From: Gemmatimonadota bacterium
GTDB taxonomy: Bacteria; Gemmatimonadota; Gemmatimonadetes; Gemmatimonadales; GWC2-71-9
Direction: 5' to 3'
Assembly (NCBI GenBank): GCA_003220795.1
Contig: QHTK01000052.1
Span: forward strand, 591-61,401
Length of the DNA stretch: 60,811 nt
Position numbers and translations under genes: made by a program. Shown here piece after piece: positions 1 to 11,884 of the stretch. Under the pieces are notes generated by a model that worked only from the letters and a program-made list of their open reading frames with translations, had not been told where the DNA came from and made no database searches. Each line of letters opens with the position of its first letter. Positions within the stretch are counted from its first letter, which is position 1.

Positions 1-2163
1 GTGCCGCTCGGTGCCCACGATCACGAGGCCGCACGGTGGATCGTCGTTGCAGCCGAGTCGCTTGATCTCCTCAGCAGGCAGGTCGGGCCGCTCGATCTGC
101 TGGCCGAACGGCGCCTGGTGCGCCGTGATCCCGCAGACCTGACATTTCTTCACTCCGGGGCCGAGTTTGATGTCGGTGCCCCGCCCCGCCATGTTGGTCG
201 CGATGGTGATGGCGCCGGGCTGTCCCGCCTGCGCCACGATCTCGGCCTCCCGCTCGTGATACTTGGCGTTCAGCACCTCGTGACGGAAGCCGCGCCGCTT
301 CAGCATGCGCGAGAGGGTCTCCGACACGTCGACGTTGACGGTGCCCACCAGGACCGGCAGTCCGCGCTTGTGTTGCCGCTCCACCTCGTCGAGGATCGCG
401 TTGTACTTCTCGCGCCGCGTCTTGTAGATGAGGTCGTGCTTGTCGATGCGCCGCACCGGGCGGTTGGTCGGGATCACCATCACGTCGAGCTTGTAGATCT
501 CCCAGAACTCCCGCTCTTCGGTCTCCGCGGTGCCGGTCATGCCGGCGAGCTTGTGGTACATCCGGAAATAGTTCTGGATCGTGATGGTGGCGAGGGTCTG
601 GTTCTCCTCGCGGACGGCCACGCCCTCCTTCGCTTCCACCGCTTGATGCAGCCCGTCGGACCAGCGGCGCCCATGCATCAGGCGGCCGGTGAATTCGTCG
701 ACGATGAGCACCTGCCCGTCCTGCACCACGTACTCCACGTCCTTCTCGTACAGCGCATGGGCCTGCAGCAGCTTGTGGATGATGTGCAGCGTCTCGCTCT
801 TCTGCGCGTATTCGGACTCCACGACCCGCCGCCGCTCGACCTTCTCCTTGGCTGAGAGCGCCTCATCGTGATCGATTTCGTGCACCGCATGCGAGATGTC
901 GGGCACGACGAACAGCGTCGGGTCCTGCGGTGACATCGTCTCGACGCCCTTGTCGGTGAGATGGACCGAGCGGCCTCGCTCGTCCATCACGAAGTAGAGA
1001 TCGTCCTCGACGTCCCGCATCTTCTGGTCGCGGGCCGGGAGCTTGCGGTCCGCCAGGCGGTCGAGCTCCACGCGCTGCACCGCGGACTTCACACCCGTCT
1101 CCTGGAGCAGCTTCATGAGCTTCTTGTTCTTCGGCATCCCGAGCTGCGCCTTGTAGAGCAGCACGGCGGCGTCGTACACGGTCTTCTCGTCGGCGAGCAG
1201 CGGCTCGGCCTTCGCGATGAGGTCGTTGACGACCGCCGTCTGTTTGCGCACGAGCTGGACGACCTGCGCGTTGTACAGCGCGTACTTCTCGTTGGACTCC
1301 GTGCCGACGGGACCCGAGATGATCAGCGGGGTGCGTGCCTCATCGATCAGGATCGAGTCGACCTCGTCGATGATCGCGTACGCATGCCCGCGCTGGACGC
1401 GGTGGTCCGGCGAGATCACCATGTTGTCGCGCAGGTAATCGAAGCCGAACTCGTTGTTCGTGCCGTAGGTGATGTCGCACAGGTAGGCCTGCCGCCGCTC
1501 GGGCGAGCCGGGCTCGGTATCGTCGATGCAGCCGACGGTGAGGCCGAGCCACGTAAACAGGTGGCCCATCCACTGCGAATCGCGCCGCGCGAGGTAGTTG
1601 TTGACCGTGACGAGGTGGGCCCCCCGTCCGGCGAGCGCGTTCAGGTACAGCGGTAGCGTGGCCACGAGGGTCTTGCCCTCGCCCGTCGCCATCTCGGCGA
1701 TCCGGCCCTGATGCAGCACGATGCCACCGATCAGCTGCACGTCGTAGGGAACCATGTCCCAGGTGAGCTCGTGCGCCGTCACGACCACCTTACTGCCCAG
1801 CAGCCGCCGGCATGCCTCGCGCACTGTGGCGAAGGCCTCCGGGAGGAGCTCATCCAGCGCATGTTGCACCGCGCTGGCGAGCGCCTGCTCCGCCTTGCCG
1901 AGCTGATCGGACAGGCGCAGCCGCTCCTCGGCGTCGGGGCAGTCGTGCTTGGCGCGCCGCAGCCGCTCGACCTCCGCCGCGAGCGCACCCGTGCGCTCCG
2001 CGATACGGGCGCGGAACGCGGGCGTCTGGGCCCGGAGGTCGGCGTCGGACAGATCCTTGAGCCGCGTTTCGTGGCCGTGGATCGCGTCGACCAGCGGTTG
2101 GATCCGCTTGAGCTCACGCTGGAAGCGCGTGCCGACGAGCTTGGTGACGAGCTGTTTGAACAT
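1..2163 (-). CDS. secA: Preprotein translocase ATPase SecA (3' end cut by the window)
   Basis: Motor ATPase that drives unfolded preproteins through SecYEG. The first 721 residues are present. The Walker A motif MATGEGKT lies near residue 160, the [13 protein letters not shown] segment near residue 265, and the visible part stops inside the conserved GTERH(ESRRID) motif, so the frame is intact to the edge and roughly the last quarter is missing. Walker A sits about 55 residues later than in E. coli SecA because of a charged, probably helical insertion between about residues 45 and 100. The ATG at 2163 is 7 nt after the nadD stop and has AGAGGA just upstream. It is the last visible gene of the long minus-strand run. 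Confidence 0.96.
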   Translation of the reverse strand, partial: MFKQLVTKLVGTRFQRELKRIQPLVDAIHGHETRLKDLSDADLRAQTPAFRARIAERTGALAAEVERLRRAKHDCPDAEERLRLSDQLGKAEQALASAVQHALDELLPEAFATVREACRRLLGSKVVVTAHELTWDMVPYDVQLIGGIVLHQGRIAEMATGEGKTLVATLPLYLNALAGRGAHLVTVNNYLARRDSQWMGHLFTWLGLTVGCIDDTEPGSPERRQAYLCDITYGTNNEFGFDYLRDNMVISPDHRVQRGHAYAIIDEVDSILIDEARTPLIISGPVGTESNEKYALYNAQVVQLVRKQTAVVNDLIAKAEPLLADEKTVYDAAVLLYKAQLGMPKNKKLMKLLQETGVKSAVQRVELDRLADRKLPARDQKMRDVEDDLYFVMDERGRSVHLTDKGVETMSPQDPTLFVVPDISHAVHEIDHDEALSAKEKVERRRVVESEYAQKSETLHIIHKLLQAHALYEKDVEYVVQDGQVLIVDEFTGRLMHGRRWSDGLHQAVEAKEGVAVREENQTLATITIQNYFRMYHKLAGMTGTAETEEREFWEIYKLDVMVIPTNRPVRRIDKHDLIYKTRREKYNAILDEVERQHKRGLPVLVGTVNVDVSETLSRMLKRRGFRHEVLNAKYHEREAEIVAQAGQPGAITIATNMAGRGTDIKLGPGVKKCQVCGITAHQAPFGQQIERPDLPAEEIKRLGCNDDPPCGLVIVGTERH

Positions 2164-2170
2164 CAGTCCT

Positions 2171-2731
2171 CTAACGATACAACCCGCGCGCGGCGATATA
2201 GTCGCGCACCGCGTCGGGGACGAGATACCGGATCGATCCGCCGCGCCGCACCCGCTCCCGCAGCATCGTCGCCGAGATCGCGACGCTCGGCACCTCGATC
2301 ACGCGCCCGATCAGCGGGTGGCGCGGCACGGTGGCGCCGGGGCGCGCGAACACCACGAGCTCGGCGAGCCCCGGGAGCGCCTCGACCTCGTGCCAGCTCG
2401 AGAGCTCCTCCGCCGCGTCCGCCCCCAGAAGTAACGTGAAACGGTTCCCCGGCTCGCGCCGCGCCAGCGCCTGGAGCGTCCGGACCGTGTAGGACGGCGG
2501 GGGTAACGTGAGCTCGATGCGCTCGACGCCGAGGCGCGAATTGCCCGCGACGGCCAGGTCGAGCATCTCCGCGCGCTGTTCGGGCGTCGCCCCATGCGCC
2601 GCCCGCTTGAACGGCTGCTCGCGCGCTGGCACGAACCGCACGGTCGCGCCGAGCTGCTCGGCCGCCGCCTCCGCCACGATGAGATGCCCGAGATGCACCG
2701 GGTCGAACGAGCCGCCGAACAGGGCCTTCAC
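2171..2731 (-). CDS. nadD: Nicotinate-nucleotide adenylyltransferase
   Basis: Transfers AMP from ATP to nicotinate mononucleotide to give deamido-NAD, the late shared step of NAD synthesis. The 186-residue protein opens with the nucleotidyltransferase signature [11 protein letters not shown] (H13-x-G-H16) and ends with the second signature [13 protein letters not shown] followed by [11 protein letters not shown]. Length is normal for the family. It sits between bamD and secA with 6-7 nt gaps, so it is probably cotranscribed with both. Confidence 0.96.
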   Translation of the reverse strand: MKALFGGSFDPVHLGHLIVAEAAAEQLGATVRFVPAREQPFKRAAHGATPEQRAEMLDLAVAGNSRLGVERIELTLPPPSYTVRTLQALARREPGNRFTLLLGADAAEELSSWHEVEALPGLAELVVFARPGATVPRHPLIGRVIEVPSVAISATMLRERVRRGGSIRYLVPDAVRDYIAARGLYR

Positions 2732-2737
2732 GCAGGC

Positions 2738-3517
2738 TCAGGACGGCGCGGGCGCCGACGCCGTCCCGCCGCTCGCGTCGGCCGGGCAGGTCTTCTCCAA
2801 ACCGGCCGCCTGCGGATAGAAGCGGCGCAGGTGGGTGCACGTCTCCTTCAATTCGTCCGCGTAATGGATCGCGCGATAGATCTCGACCAGGCGCATCAGC
2901 GCGTCGGGTACGCGTGACGTCCCCGGGTAGCTCGCGATCACGTCCTTGAAATAGATGATCGCGGAATCGTAGGCGTGCACCCCGAAGTGCTTCAGATAGA
3001 ACATCCCGTTCTTGTAGTCCTTCTCCGCGAACCACTCCCGCAACTGTTGCACGTGCTGCTGGGCGCGCGCCGCCGCCGATGTGCCGGGGTACCGCCCGGC
3101 CAGCTCCTGGTAGATCGCGAGCGCCGATTGGCCGTAGGTGGGATCGAGCTCGGGACGCCGCCACAGCCGTAAATTGGCGTCACCCGCCCGCAGCAGAGCG
3201 AGGGGCGCGTAGTCGCTCGTGGGATACTGGTCCGCCACCTGGCGGAACTCGTGGGCGGCCTGGACTTTGTCCCCGGTCTGGAAGAAGCACTCCGCAAGAT
3301 AGTAGTGCACCTCCGCCAGCTCGGGTTGGGTCGGGCCGAGCTCGAACGACAGGCGCCGCAGTGACACCGTCGCGTGCGTGCAATCGCCGCGATGGAAATC
3401 CCGACGCGCGCGCGCCAGCTCGACGTCGGGCTGCGACGCCGGCGTCAGCTTCGGCCCGTGACCACACGCCGCCAGAGCGGCTAAGGCGATCAGGCGGAGT
3501 TGCGCCATCGTCCTCAC
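2738..3517 (-). CDS. bamD: Outer membrane assembly lipoprotein BamD
   Basis: Lipoprotein of the BAM machine that folds beta-barrels into the outer membrane. A short signal peptide ends in the lipobox LAAC, followed by TPR helices (LAEVHYYLAECFFQTGD, then an EFRQVADQYPTSDYAPLALLRAGD repeat spanning about residues 80-105) and a second conserved block, IIYFKDVIASYPGTSRVPDA. Length (259 residues) fits BamD. A GTG at 3517 has AAGGGA six bases upstream; an ATG three codons later at 3508 is an alternative and would not change the mature protein. The presence of the gene shows a diderm cell. Confidence 0.85.
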   Translation of the reverse strand: MRTMAQLRLIALAALAACGHGPKLTPASQPDVELARARRDFHRGDCTHATVSLRRLSFELGPTQPELAEVHYYLAECFFQTGDKVQAAHEFRQVADQYPTSDYAPLALLRAGDANLRLWRRPELDPTYGQSALAIYQELAGRYPGTSAAARAQQHVQQLREWFAEKDYKNGMFYLKHFGVHAYDSAIIYFKDVIASYPGTSRVPDALMRLVEIYRAIHYADELKETCTHLRRFYPQAAGLEKTCPADASGGTASAPAPS

Positions 3518-3525
3518 GGTTTCCC

Positions 3526-4443
3526 TTACGGTTTCGGGGGGGTGGTCGACGGCGCGTCGGCCTTGCCCAGCGCATTGATCTTCTCATGCGCCCGCTGGGA
3601 CAGGGTGTCCCCGGGGCGGCCGCCCGACAGCACCTGCTGGTAGTTGTCGAGCGCGTCCGGGATGTCACCTTGCGCGAGCTTCACGTCACCCAGGCCCAGG
3701 AACGCGCCGCGCACGACTTCCGGGGGTGAGCCCGGCGCCGAGGCGCGCCGAAACCAGTCCTCGGCCTCGGTGGGCTTGCCGTCGGCGAGCAGGCGCTGGC
3801 CCTCGACCAGGGCGCACAGCCCCAGCCCTTCCCGCGCTCCCTCGGTGACCGCCGGCTCGTGCTGACGGCGGATCACGCTCTCGAACGCGGGCACAGCGGT
3901 GCTGCACGCCCGCGCCCGCACGGCGGCCATACCGTACACGAAGAGCAGAGAATCCGCGCTGCGGGCGTTCGCCGCCGCGGCCACGGCACTCGGCAGCAGC
4001 GCGAGCGCCGCGCCCGTGTCACCGCGCTCCGCCGCATCCAGGGCGGCGAGCCGGGTGTACCTGCCCAGCGGCCGGCTCGGCGACACCGTGCGCAGCCCCT
4101 GGAGCGCGTTCGCCGCTGCGTTGCGGTCGTTCCCCGTGAGCGCGGCGCGCACCAGCCGCTCGAGCCCGTCGGCGGCTTCGGCCGCGCGCGAACGGTCCTC
4201 CTGCCCCAAGGCGACGTATTGCGCGACGGCGAGGGCATACTCGCCGGTGTGCAGCGCGGCGGCGCCCGCCTTGGCGGACAGGTCCGCGCTCCCCGGGTGC
4301 GCCTTCAGTCCCAGCTGGTATTCCGCCAACGCGTTGCGGTATTCTCCCGCCGCGTACGCGCGGTCGCCCAGCTCTTCGTGATCGGCCGCACTGCGCGAGC
4401 AGGCCCATATCAGCACGAGGCTCGCGACCCCCAACGGTCTCAC
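3526..4443 (-). CDS. TPR-repeat lipoprotein, unknown role
   Basis: A 305-residue protein with a short signal peptide and lipobox IWAC, so it is probably lipid-anchored in the periplasm. The body is Ala-rich and helical with TPR-like units (EELGDRAYAAGEYRNALAEY at about 24-43 and GLGDVKLAQGDIPDALDNY near 250-270). The tail is Pro/Thr-rich. It lies between bamD and another TPR gene, overlapping the latter by 4 nt (ATGA). A scaffold role in envelope assembly is suggested by context only; no enzymatic motif is visible. Confidence 0.8.
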   Translation of the reverse strand: MRPLGVASLVLIWACSRSAADHEELGDRAYAAGEYRNALAEYQLGLKAHPGSADLSAKAGAAALHTGEYALAVAQYVALGQEDRSRAAEAADGLERLVRAALTGNDRNAAANALQGLRTVSPSRPLGRYTRLAALDAAERGDTGAALALLPSAVAAAANARSADSLLFVYGMAAVRARACSTAVPAFESVIRRQHEPAVTEGAREGLGLCALVEGQRLLADGKPTEAEDWFRRASAPGSPPEVVRGAFLGLGDVKLAQGDIPDALDNYQQVLSGGRPGDTLSQRAHEKINALGKADAPSTTPPKP

Positions 4444-5237
4444 GGCTTCTTCCTCTTGCCACCCCTGCCCTTTGCGGCAGGCGGCAGCGAGTCTGAGCGC
4501 GAGGGATCGTCGGCGCCCACCGCCGCCACTCCCGTGTCGTTCCGGGCCAACATAGCGAGATACGCCTCCACGCGCGGATCCTCCGGCCGCCGCTCACGGC
4601 ACGCTTCCCACACCTGCTTCGCCCCGAGCCCGTCGCCCGCGAGGTAACACGCCAGGCCCAGCATCGCGGCGGCATCCAGGTACGTCGGGCGCGCCCGCAC
4701 GATGATCTCGAAATGCTCCCGCGCGTCGAGCGCGCGGCCCGCGTGCAGCAGCATCCGCCCCAGCTTATACCGCAGGTCGTGAAAGGCAGGTCCGAGGGCG
4801 AGCGCCGCGTGATACTGGTCGATCGCCTGCGGCAGCGCCCCGGCCTCGTCGTAGGCGTCGCCCAGCGCGGCGTGCTGGTTCGCGAGCTTGGCGGCCACAT
4901 GGGCCGGCAGCCCCTGACGCGACTCGCCTCCCACCTGAGCCGCCCGCCGGAACGCCACGTCCGCCTCGGCCTCGCGCCCCAGCTCGTTCAGCACGATGGC
5001 CCGATGGATGAGCGCCTCGATGTAGCGGGCATTCAACGCCAGCGCCCGGTCGAGCTGGGCGAGGGCCTGCTCCTGCTGGCCGACGAGCGAGTACGACAAT
5101 CCCAGCAGGTGATGCGCGTCGGCGAACGCCCGCCCGCTGGCGACGACTTCCTCCAACAGGTGGATGGCGCCGTAGTAGTCCTGGAGCTCGAAGCGCTCGC
5201 GGGCCTGGGCCACGAGGTGCTCAGGACTGACGTCCAT
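4440..5237 (-). CDS. Cytoplasmic TPR protein, unknown role
   Basis: The 265-residue protein has no signal peptide and is built from TPR units: ARERFELQDYYGAIHLLEEV near the start, HLLGLSYSLVGQQEQALAQL, ALGDAYDEAGALPQAIDQY and MLGLACYLAGDGLGAKQVW further on. It ends in a basic tail (KGRGGKRKKP). TPRs mediate protein-protein contacts; no catalytic motif is present. The start overlaps the end of the epimerase gene by 17 nt and the stop overlaps the next TPR gene by 4 nt, so translation is probably coupled. Confidence 0.8.
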   Translation of the reverse strand: MDVSPEHLVAQARERFELQDYYGAIHLLEEVVASGRAFADAHHLLGLSYSLVGQQEQALAQLDRALALNARYIEALIHRAIVLNELGREAEADVAFRRAAQVGGESRQGLPAHVAAKLANQHAALGDAYDEAGALPQAIDQYHAALALGPAFHDLRYKLGRMLLHAGRALDAREHFEIIVRARPTYLDAAAMLGLACYLAGDGLGAKQVWEACRERRPEDPRVEAYLAMLARNDTGVAAVGADDPSRSDSLPPAAKGRGGKRKKP

Positions 5238-6189
5238 GGACCTCCTCGTACCACCGCACGAAGTGTGGGATCCCCTCCTCGATGCCGATCTTAGGCCGGT
5301 AGCCGAGCTCGCGCTCCGCGCGCCGCAGGTCGGCCGCCGTGAGCCGCACGTCCCCCGGCTGGTCGGCGTGCCGCTCGATCCGCACGCTGCGCCCCAGGGT
5401 CCGTCCGATCAGCTCGATCAGCCGGTCCAGGCGCACGCGCGCGCCGCCGCCGATGTTGAGCGGTTCGGACCGTCCGCCCGTGCGGGGACGGGCGGTCCAC
5501 TCCACCGCGGACAGGACCCCGTTCACGCAATCCGTAATATAGGTATAGTCGCGCTCGCTGGACCCGTCGCCGTGCATCCGCACGGGCTGGCCCTGCGCGA
5601 TCAGGCTCGTGAAGCGATGGATCGCCAGGTCGGGACGCTGGCGTGGGCCGTAGACGGTGAAGAAGCGCAGGCAGGCGATCTGCATTCCGTACAGGTGGGC
5701 GAACGCGTGCGCCATGAGCTCTCCGGCGCGCTTGCTCGCGGCGTACGGCGAGATCGGCCAGACCGCCGGGGCGTCTTCGGCGAACGGCGCGGGGGTCGCG
5801 TCGCCGTACACCGACGACGACGACCCGAATACGACCCTGCCGATGCCGGCGCGCCGCGCGGCCTCGAACACGCGGACCGTGCCGGTCACGTTCGCTTCAC
5901 TGTAGGATGCCGGATTTTCGAGTGAGGGCCGCACCCCCGGCCTGGCGGCCAGATGCAGCACGACGGCCATCTCCTCGAGGGGCAGCGGGTCGCGCGCCAC
6001 ATCCGCTTCGACGAAGCGGAACCGCCGCTCGCGCCGCAGCGCGGCGAGGTTGCGCTCCTTCATGGCACGCGGGTAGAAGGGATCGAAGTTGTCGACCCCG
6101 ACGACTTCGTCCCCCCGCCGGACCAGCGCCTCGCACACGTGGGAGCCGATGAACCCCGCGGCCCCGGTGACCAGGATCCGCAGGCTCAC
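5221..6189 (-). CDS. UDP-glucuronate 4-epimerase-like SDR
   Basis: Extended short-chain dehydrogenase that most likely interconverts UDP-glucuronate and UDP-galacturonate with tightly bound NAD. The 322 residues start with the NAD-binding [10 protein letters not shown], followed by the substrate-site Ser stretch GSSSSVYGD and the catalytic YAASK. The [15 protein letters not shown] region resembles glucuronate epimerases more than GalE. It starts with GTG in a GTGA overlap with the decarboxylase gene upstream. UDP-glucuronate would come from the dehydrogenase two genes upstream. Substrate assignment is by family resemblance and context. Confidence 0.85.
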   Translation of the reverse strand: MSLRILVTGAAGFIGSHVCEALVRRGDEVVGVDNFDPFYPRAMKERNLAALRRERRFRFVEADVARDPLPLEEMAVVLHLAARPGVRPSLENPASYSEANVTGTVRVFEAARRAGIGRVVFGSSSSVYGDATPAPFAEDAPAVWPISPYAASKRAGELMAHAFAHLYGMQIACLRFFTVYGPRQRPDLAIHRFTSLIAQGQPVRMHGDGSSERDYTYITDCVNGVLSAVEWTARPRTGGRSEPLNIGGGARVRLDRLIELIGRTLGRSVRIERHADQPGDVRLTAADLRRAERELGYRPKIGIEEGIPHFVRWYEEVHGRQS

Positions 6190-7121
6190 TTGCAGACGAG
6201 CGTGCGGAAGTACTCGATGGTGCGCTGCAGCCCCTCGTCGAGCGAGATCCGGGGCTCCCAGCCGAGGGTTGCCCGCGCGCGCGCGATGTCCGGCTGGCGG
6301 ACCTTGGGGTCATCGATGGGGAGCGGCCGCTCCACGATCGGGCTGCGGCTGCCGGTGCGCCGCAGCACGAGCTCGGCGAGCTGCCGCACGGTGAACTCCT
6401 TGGGATTGCCGATATTGGTCGGGTCGGCGTCGCCCCGCTCGAACAGCCGCACGATCCCGTCGATCAGGTCGTCCACGTAGCAGAACGAGCGCGTCTGCGA
6501 GCCGTCGCCGTACACCGTGAGCGGCTCGCCCCGCAATGCCTGCACGATGAAGTTCGACACAACGCGGCCGTCGTTGGGTCGCATGCGCGGGCCGTACGTA
6601 TTGAAGATCCGTACGATCCGCGTATCGAGACCGTGAAAGCGGTGGTAGGCCATGGTGATGGCCTCGGCGAAGCGCTTGGCCTCGTCGTAGACCCCGCGCG
6701 GGCCCACGGGGTTCACGTGACCCCAGTAGCTCTCGGGTTGGGGATGCACGAGCGGGTCGCCGTATACTTCGGAGGTCGAGGCGAGGAGAAAGCGGGCCCG
6801 CTTCGCCTTGGCGAGACCCAGCGCCTTATGCGTGCCGAGCGAGCCGACCTTCAGGGTCTGGATCGGCAGCTCAAGGTAGTCGACCGGGCTGGCGGGACTG
6901 GCGAAATGGAGCACGCCGTCGAGCGGTCCCTGGACCTCGATGAAGTTGGTGACGTCGTGCAGCACGAACTGAAAATCGCGCTGGTCCCGCAGGTGAGCGA
7001 CGTTGGCCGGGGCGCCGGTGACGAAGTTGTCCATCCCCACGACGCGATGACCCTGCCCGAGCAACCGGTCGCACAGGTGCGAGCCGAGAAAACCCGCGGC
7101 CCCCGTTACGAGGACGCGCAT
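6186..7121 (-). CDS. uxs: UDP-glucuronate decarboxylase (UDP-xylose synthase)
   Basis: Extended SDR that oxidises, decarboxylates and reduces UDP-glucuronate to UDP-xylose. The 311 residues carry [15 protein letters not shown], the conserved ASPASPVDY loop, [11 protein letters not shown], catalytic YDEAKR and [15 protein letters not shown], all typical of Uxs. It overlaps the UDP-glucose dehydrogenase gene by 16 nt and the epimerase gene by 4 nt, so enzyme and substrate supplier are coupled. The ATG at 7121 is fixed by the Rossmann motif starting at residue 7. Confidence 0.93.
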   Translation of the reverse strand: MRVLVTGAAGFLGSHLCDRLLGQGHRVVGMDNFVTGAPANVAHLRDQRDFQFVLHDVTNFIEVQGPLDGVLHFASPASPVDYLELPIQTLKVGSLGTHKALGLAKAKRARFLLASTSEVYGDPLVHPQPESYWGHVNPVGPRGVYDEAKRFAEAITMAYHRFHGLDTRIVRIFNTYGPRMRPNDGRVVSNFIVQALRGEPLTVYGDGSQTRSFCYVDDLIDGIVRLFERGDADPTNIGNPKEFTVRQLAELVLRRTGSRSPIVERPLPIDDPKVRQPDIARARATLGWEPRISLDEGLQRTIEYFRTLVCK

Positions 7122-8421
7122 GCCAGCGGGCGGCCGATGCTGTCGTAGGTGAACCCCAGCCGGGCGAGGCGGGCCGGATCGTAGAGATTCCGGCCATCGA
7201 CGATGAGGGGCCGGGTGAGCAACTGCTTCATCTTCGCGAAGTCGGGATTGCGATACTCGAGCCACTCGGTGACGATCGCCAGCGCCGCGGCGCCCTGCAG
7301 GGCGTCGTACGCCTGCGCGGCATAGGTCACCCGATCGCCGAGGTAGCGGCGCGCCGTGTCGAGGGCCGCGGGATCGTGCACGCGCACCTTCGCGCCGGCA
7401 CATAACAGCTCCTCCACCAGGACGAGCGCCGGGCTCTCGCGCACGTCGTCGGTTTCCGCTTTGAAGGCGAGTCCCCAGATCGCGAACGTCTCGCCCTCCA
7501 GGTCGCCGTCGAAGTGGCGCTGCAGCTTTTCGAACAGCACCCGCTTCTGCCGATCGTTCGCGAGCTCGACCGCCGCGAGAACGTCGAGCGACACTGCTTT
7601 CGTCGCAGCCGTCCGCAGCAGTGCTTTGACGTCCTTCGGGAAGCAGGAGCCGCCGTAGCCGGGCCCGGGGAACAGGAAGGCGGAGCCGATCCGCCGGTCG
7701 GTTCCGATGCCCTTGCGAACGTGCGTCACGTCCGCCCCGACGGTCTCGCACAGGCGGGCGATCTGGTTCATGAACGAGATGCGGGTCGCGAGCATCGCGT
7801 TGGCCGCGTACTTCGTCATCTCCGCCGACGGGATGTCCATGAAAATGATCGGGTTGCCGGTGCGCACGAACGGGGCGTAGAGCTCGCCGATCACCTGGGC
7901 CGCCTCCGGGGAATCCACGCCCACGATCACGCGGTCCGGCTTCATGAAATCCTCGACGGCGGCGCCCTCCTTGAGGAACTCTGGGTTGGAGCACACCCGG
8001 AACGGCACGCTCGTGTGTTTCGCCACCTCCGCCCGTACCAGCTCCGACGTGCCGACGGGAACGGTACTCTTGGTGACGACGATCTTCGAGCGATTCATGT
8101 GCCGCCCGATGGCCCGGGCCACGTCCAGCACGTGCTGCAGGTCGGCAGAGCCGTCCTCGTCGGGCGGGGTCCCGACCGCGATGAAGACGATATCCGAACG
8201 CTCGATCGCTCCGGGCACGTCGGTCGTGAACTGGAGGCGGCCACCGCGCTGGTTGCGCGTCACCAACGGCTCGAGCCCGGGCTCGTAAATCGGCAGCTGG
8301 TTCTGGCGCAGCTGCGCGATCTTGCGCTCGTCGACGTCGGCGCAGATCACATCGTTGCCCGTCTCGGCGAGACACGCCCCGACCACGAGCCCCACGTACC
8401 CCGTGCCGATGACGGCGACGT

Positions 8422-8425
<4 letters not shown>
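7106..8425 (-). CDS. ugd: UDP-glucose 6-dehydrogenase
   Basis: Oxidises UDP-glucose twice with NAD to UDP-glucuronate. The 439 residues contain the N-terminal Rossmann motif [12 protein letters not shown], the [10 protein letters not shown] segment, the NPEFLKEG motif and the active-site Cys in [12 protein letters not shown], followed by the C-terminal dehydrogenase half with [16 protein letters not shown]. It starts with ATG in an ATGA overlap with wbpA. It feeds the decarboxylase and 4-epimerase genes immediately downstream. Confidence 0.95.
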
Positions 8426-9734
<1,309 letters not shown>

Positions 9735-9738
<4 letters not shown>

Positions 9739-10739
9739 AGGCTCACCGGAGTCCCGCCGGCGGCGAGTGAGCGCGTGGCGGCTTCGAGCACGCGCACCAC
9801 GCGCACGCCATCCGTGACGTCCGCCCGCGGGGCCTCGCCGTCGCGCGCAACGCGGACAAAGTGGCCCAGCTCGGCCGCGAGCGGCTCGATGTTCGGGATC
9901 TTGGGGATGAAGATATCGCCCTCGCGGATCGCCAGGCTCTCTCCGTACGAGCCGTACTCGGGTGGGCGATCCACGCCTTTGTCGTAAATCCGCAACTTCT
10001 CGCGCGGCTCCATGTCGTCGAACACTACCATCTTTTTCGCCCCTACCACGGTCAGCTTTCGTTCCTTATGGGGGTCGAGCCAGGAGAGCTGCACGTGGGC
10101 CAGGACGCCGCTCGCAAATTCCATGGTGAGGAAGACTACGTCTTCCACGCCCGGCTGGAGGTAGCTCCGCCCCTGTGCCGCGACCCGGATTGGCTGGTCG
10201 TCAAGCAAGTACAGTGCCATTGATACGTCGTGCGGCCCGAAGCTCCAAAGCGCGTTCTCGTCGGCGCGCACCTGCCCGAGGTTGACGCGCAATCCATAGA
10301 GATAGAAGATCTTACCAAGCTCCCCCTGGCGCACCAAGGCCCGCAGTCGCTCCACCGCCGGATGGAAGACGAGCAGGTGACCCGCCGCGACGGGCACCTT
10401 TCGCTCCGCCGACGAACGGGCGACTGCTTCCGCATCACGCACGCTCAGCGCGAAGGGCTTCTCCACCAGGCAGGGCTTGCCGGCCGCGATGCACTGCAGC
10501 GCCAGCTGGGCGTGCGTCGTGGCCGGCGCCGCGACGATGACCGCATCCACGCGAGCCAGCAGATCGACCAGCTCGCCCGTGACATGCGTCACCGGGTACT
10601 GCCGCGCCACGCGCTCCCGCACCTTGGGGTCGCGGTCGCATACCGCCGTCAGCTCGGCGTCCGGGAGCGTGGCGACCGTGCGGACGTGGTTCCGGCCCCA
10701 CGCGCCCGCGCCGACGACGCCGAGCTTCAGGCGGCTCAC
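9735..10739 (-). CDS. wbpB: UDP-GlcNAc-uronate 3-dehydrogenase (Gfo/Idh/MocA, WbpB type)
   Basis: Oxidises C3 of UDP-GlcNAcA to a 3-keto sugar, handing it to the aminotransferase. The 334 residues have an N-terminal Rossmann fold (GVVGAGAWGRNHVRT), the family motif VEKPFALS near residue 95, and the GPHDVSMALYLL segment in the catalytic domain. ATGA overlaps join it to both neighbours. Function is assigned by family plus exact gene order wbpD-wbpE-wbpB-wbpA on the transcribed strand. Confidence 0.9.
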
Positions 10740-11851
10740 CGATAGAACCCGCGGATCGCGTCGATCACATAATCGAGCTGCTCGCCAGAGAGCTCCGGAT
10801 AGACCGGCAGTGAGAGCACCTCGGCGGCCGCCCGCTCCGCCTCCGGGAGCGCGCCGCGCTTGTAGCCCAACTCGCTGAAGCAGTTCTGCAGGTGCAGCGG
10901 CACCGGGTAGTAGATCGCGGTGCCGATCCCCTTGCTCTTCAAGTGCGCCTGGAGCGCGTCGCGTCGCTCGACCCGCACCGTGTATTGATGGAAGATGTGC
11001 TCGTTGCAGCTGTCCACGGCCGGCGTCATCACCGGGGTCAGTCCCGCCAGGCCCTGCGTGTAGTACGCCGCGTGCTCGCGCCGCCGCGCGGACCAGGCGG
11101 CGAGGTACGGCAGCTTAGCGAGCAACACCGCCGCCTGGAGTGTGTCGAGTCGCGAGTTGGTTCCCACCTCGTCGTGGTGGTACTGCTTCGCGCCGCCATG
11201 CAGCCGCAGCTTGCGCAGCCGTTCGGCCAGCCTCTCGTCCGACGTGACCATCATGCCGCCGTCGCCCCACGCGCCCAGATTCTTGCTCGGGAAGAACGAA
11301 AACCCCGTCACCCAGCCCAACTCACCAGCCATGCGCCACTGGCCGTCCACGCGGCGCCGGGCACCGATCGCTTGCGCGGCGTCCTCAATGATCGGCAACC
11401 CGCTGGCGGCGGCGATCGGGAGCAGCCGCTCCATCGCGACCATCTGACCATACAGATGCACCGGAACGACGGCACGGGTTCGGGGTGTGATCGCGGCCGC
11501 GACGCGGGTGGGGTCGAGGTTGAAGGTCTCAGGCTCGATGTCGACGAACACGGGCGTGCCACCCGCGTTGTGGATCGTGCCGGCGGTCGCGAAGAAAGTG
11601 AACGGTGTCGTGATCACCTCGTCGCCGGGGCGGAGCTGCACCGCCTTGAGCGGGAGTAGGAGCGCATCGGTCCCGCTGGCGCAGGCGATGGCGTGCTGTG
11701 CCCGCGCCAGCCGCGCGATCTCCCGTTCGAGCTGCGCCACGGCAGGGCCCATGACGAACTGCTGCGACTCGACGACCGCCTGCACGGCGGGAAGCACGCT
11801 GTCCTTGATGGCGCGGTATTGCGCCACGAGATCCAAGAGGGGCACGTTCAC
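10736..11851 (-). CDS. wbpE: PLP sugar aminotransferase (DegT/DnrJ/EryC1/StrS, WbpE type)
   Basis: Transfers an amino group from glutamate to the 3-keto sugar. The 371-residue fold type I protein shows the PLP-phosphate loop CASGTDALLL, the EDAAQAIGA motif, and the Schiff-base lysine in FFPSKNLGAWGDGG. Starts with GTG, AAGGA about ten bases upstream, 33 nt after the acetyltransferase gene; the short A+T-rich gap (11852-11884) could hold a ribosome site but no clear promoter. Overlaps wbpB by 4 nt. Confidence 0.92.
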   Translation of the reverse strand: MNVPLLDLVAQYRAIKDSVLPAVQAVVESQQFVMGPAVAQLEREIARLARAQHAIACASGTDALLLPLKAVQLRPGDEVITTPFTFFATAGTIHNAGGTPVFVDIEPETFNLDPTRVAAAITPRTRAVVPVHLYGQMVAMERLLPIAAASGLPIIEDAAQAIGARRRVDGQWRMAGELGWVTGFSFFPSKNLGAWGDGGMMVTSDERLAERLRKLRLHGGAKQYHHDEVGTNSRLDTLQAAVLLAKLPYLAAWSARRREHAAYYTQGLAGLTPVMTPAVDSCNEHIFHQYTVRVERRDALQAHLKSKGIGTAIYYPVPLHLQNCFSELGYKRGALPEAERAAAEVLSLPVYPELSGEQLDYVIDAIRGFYR

Positions 11852-11884
11852 GGGGTTGGTATCCTTCGAGGGGGCAACAATTTA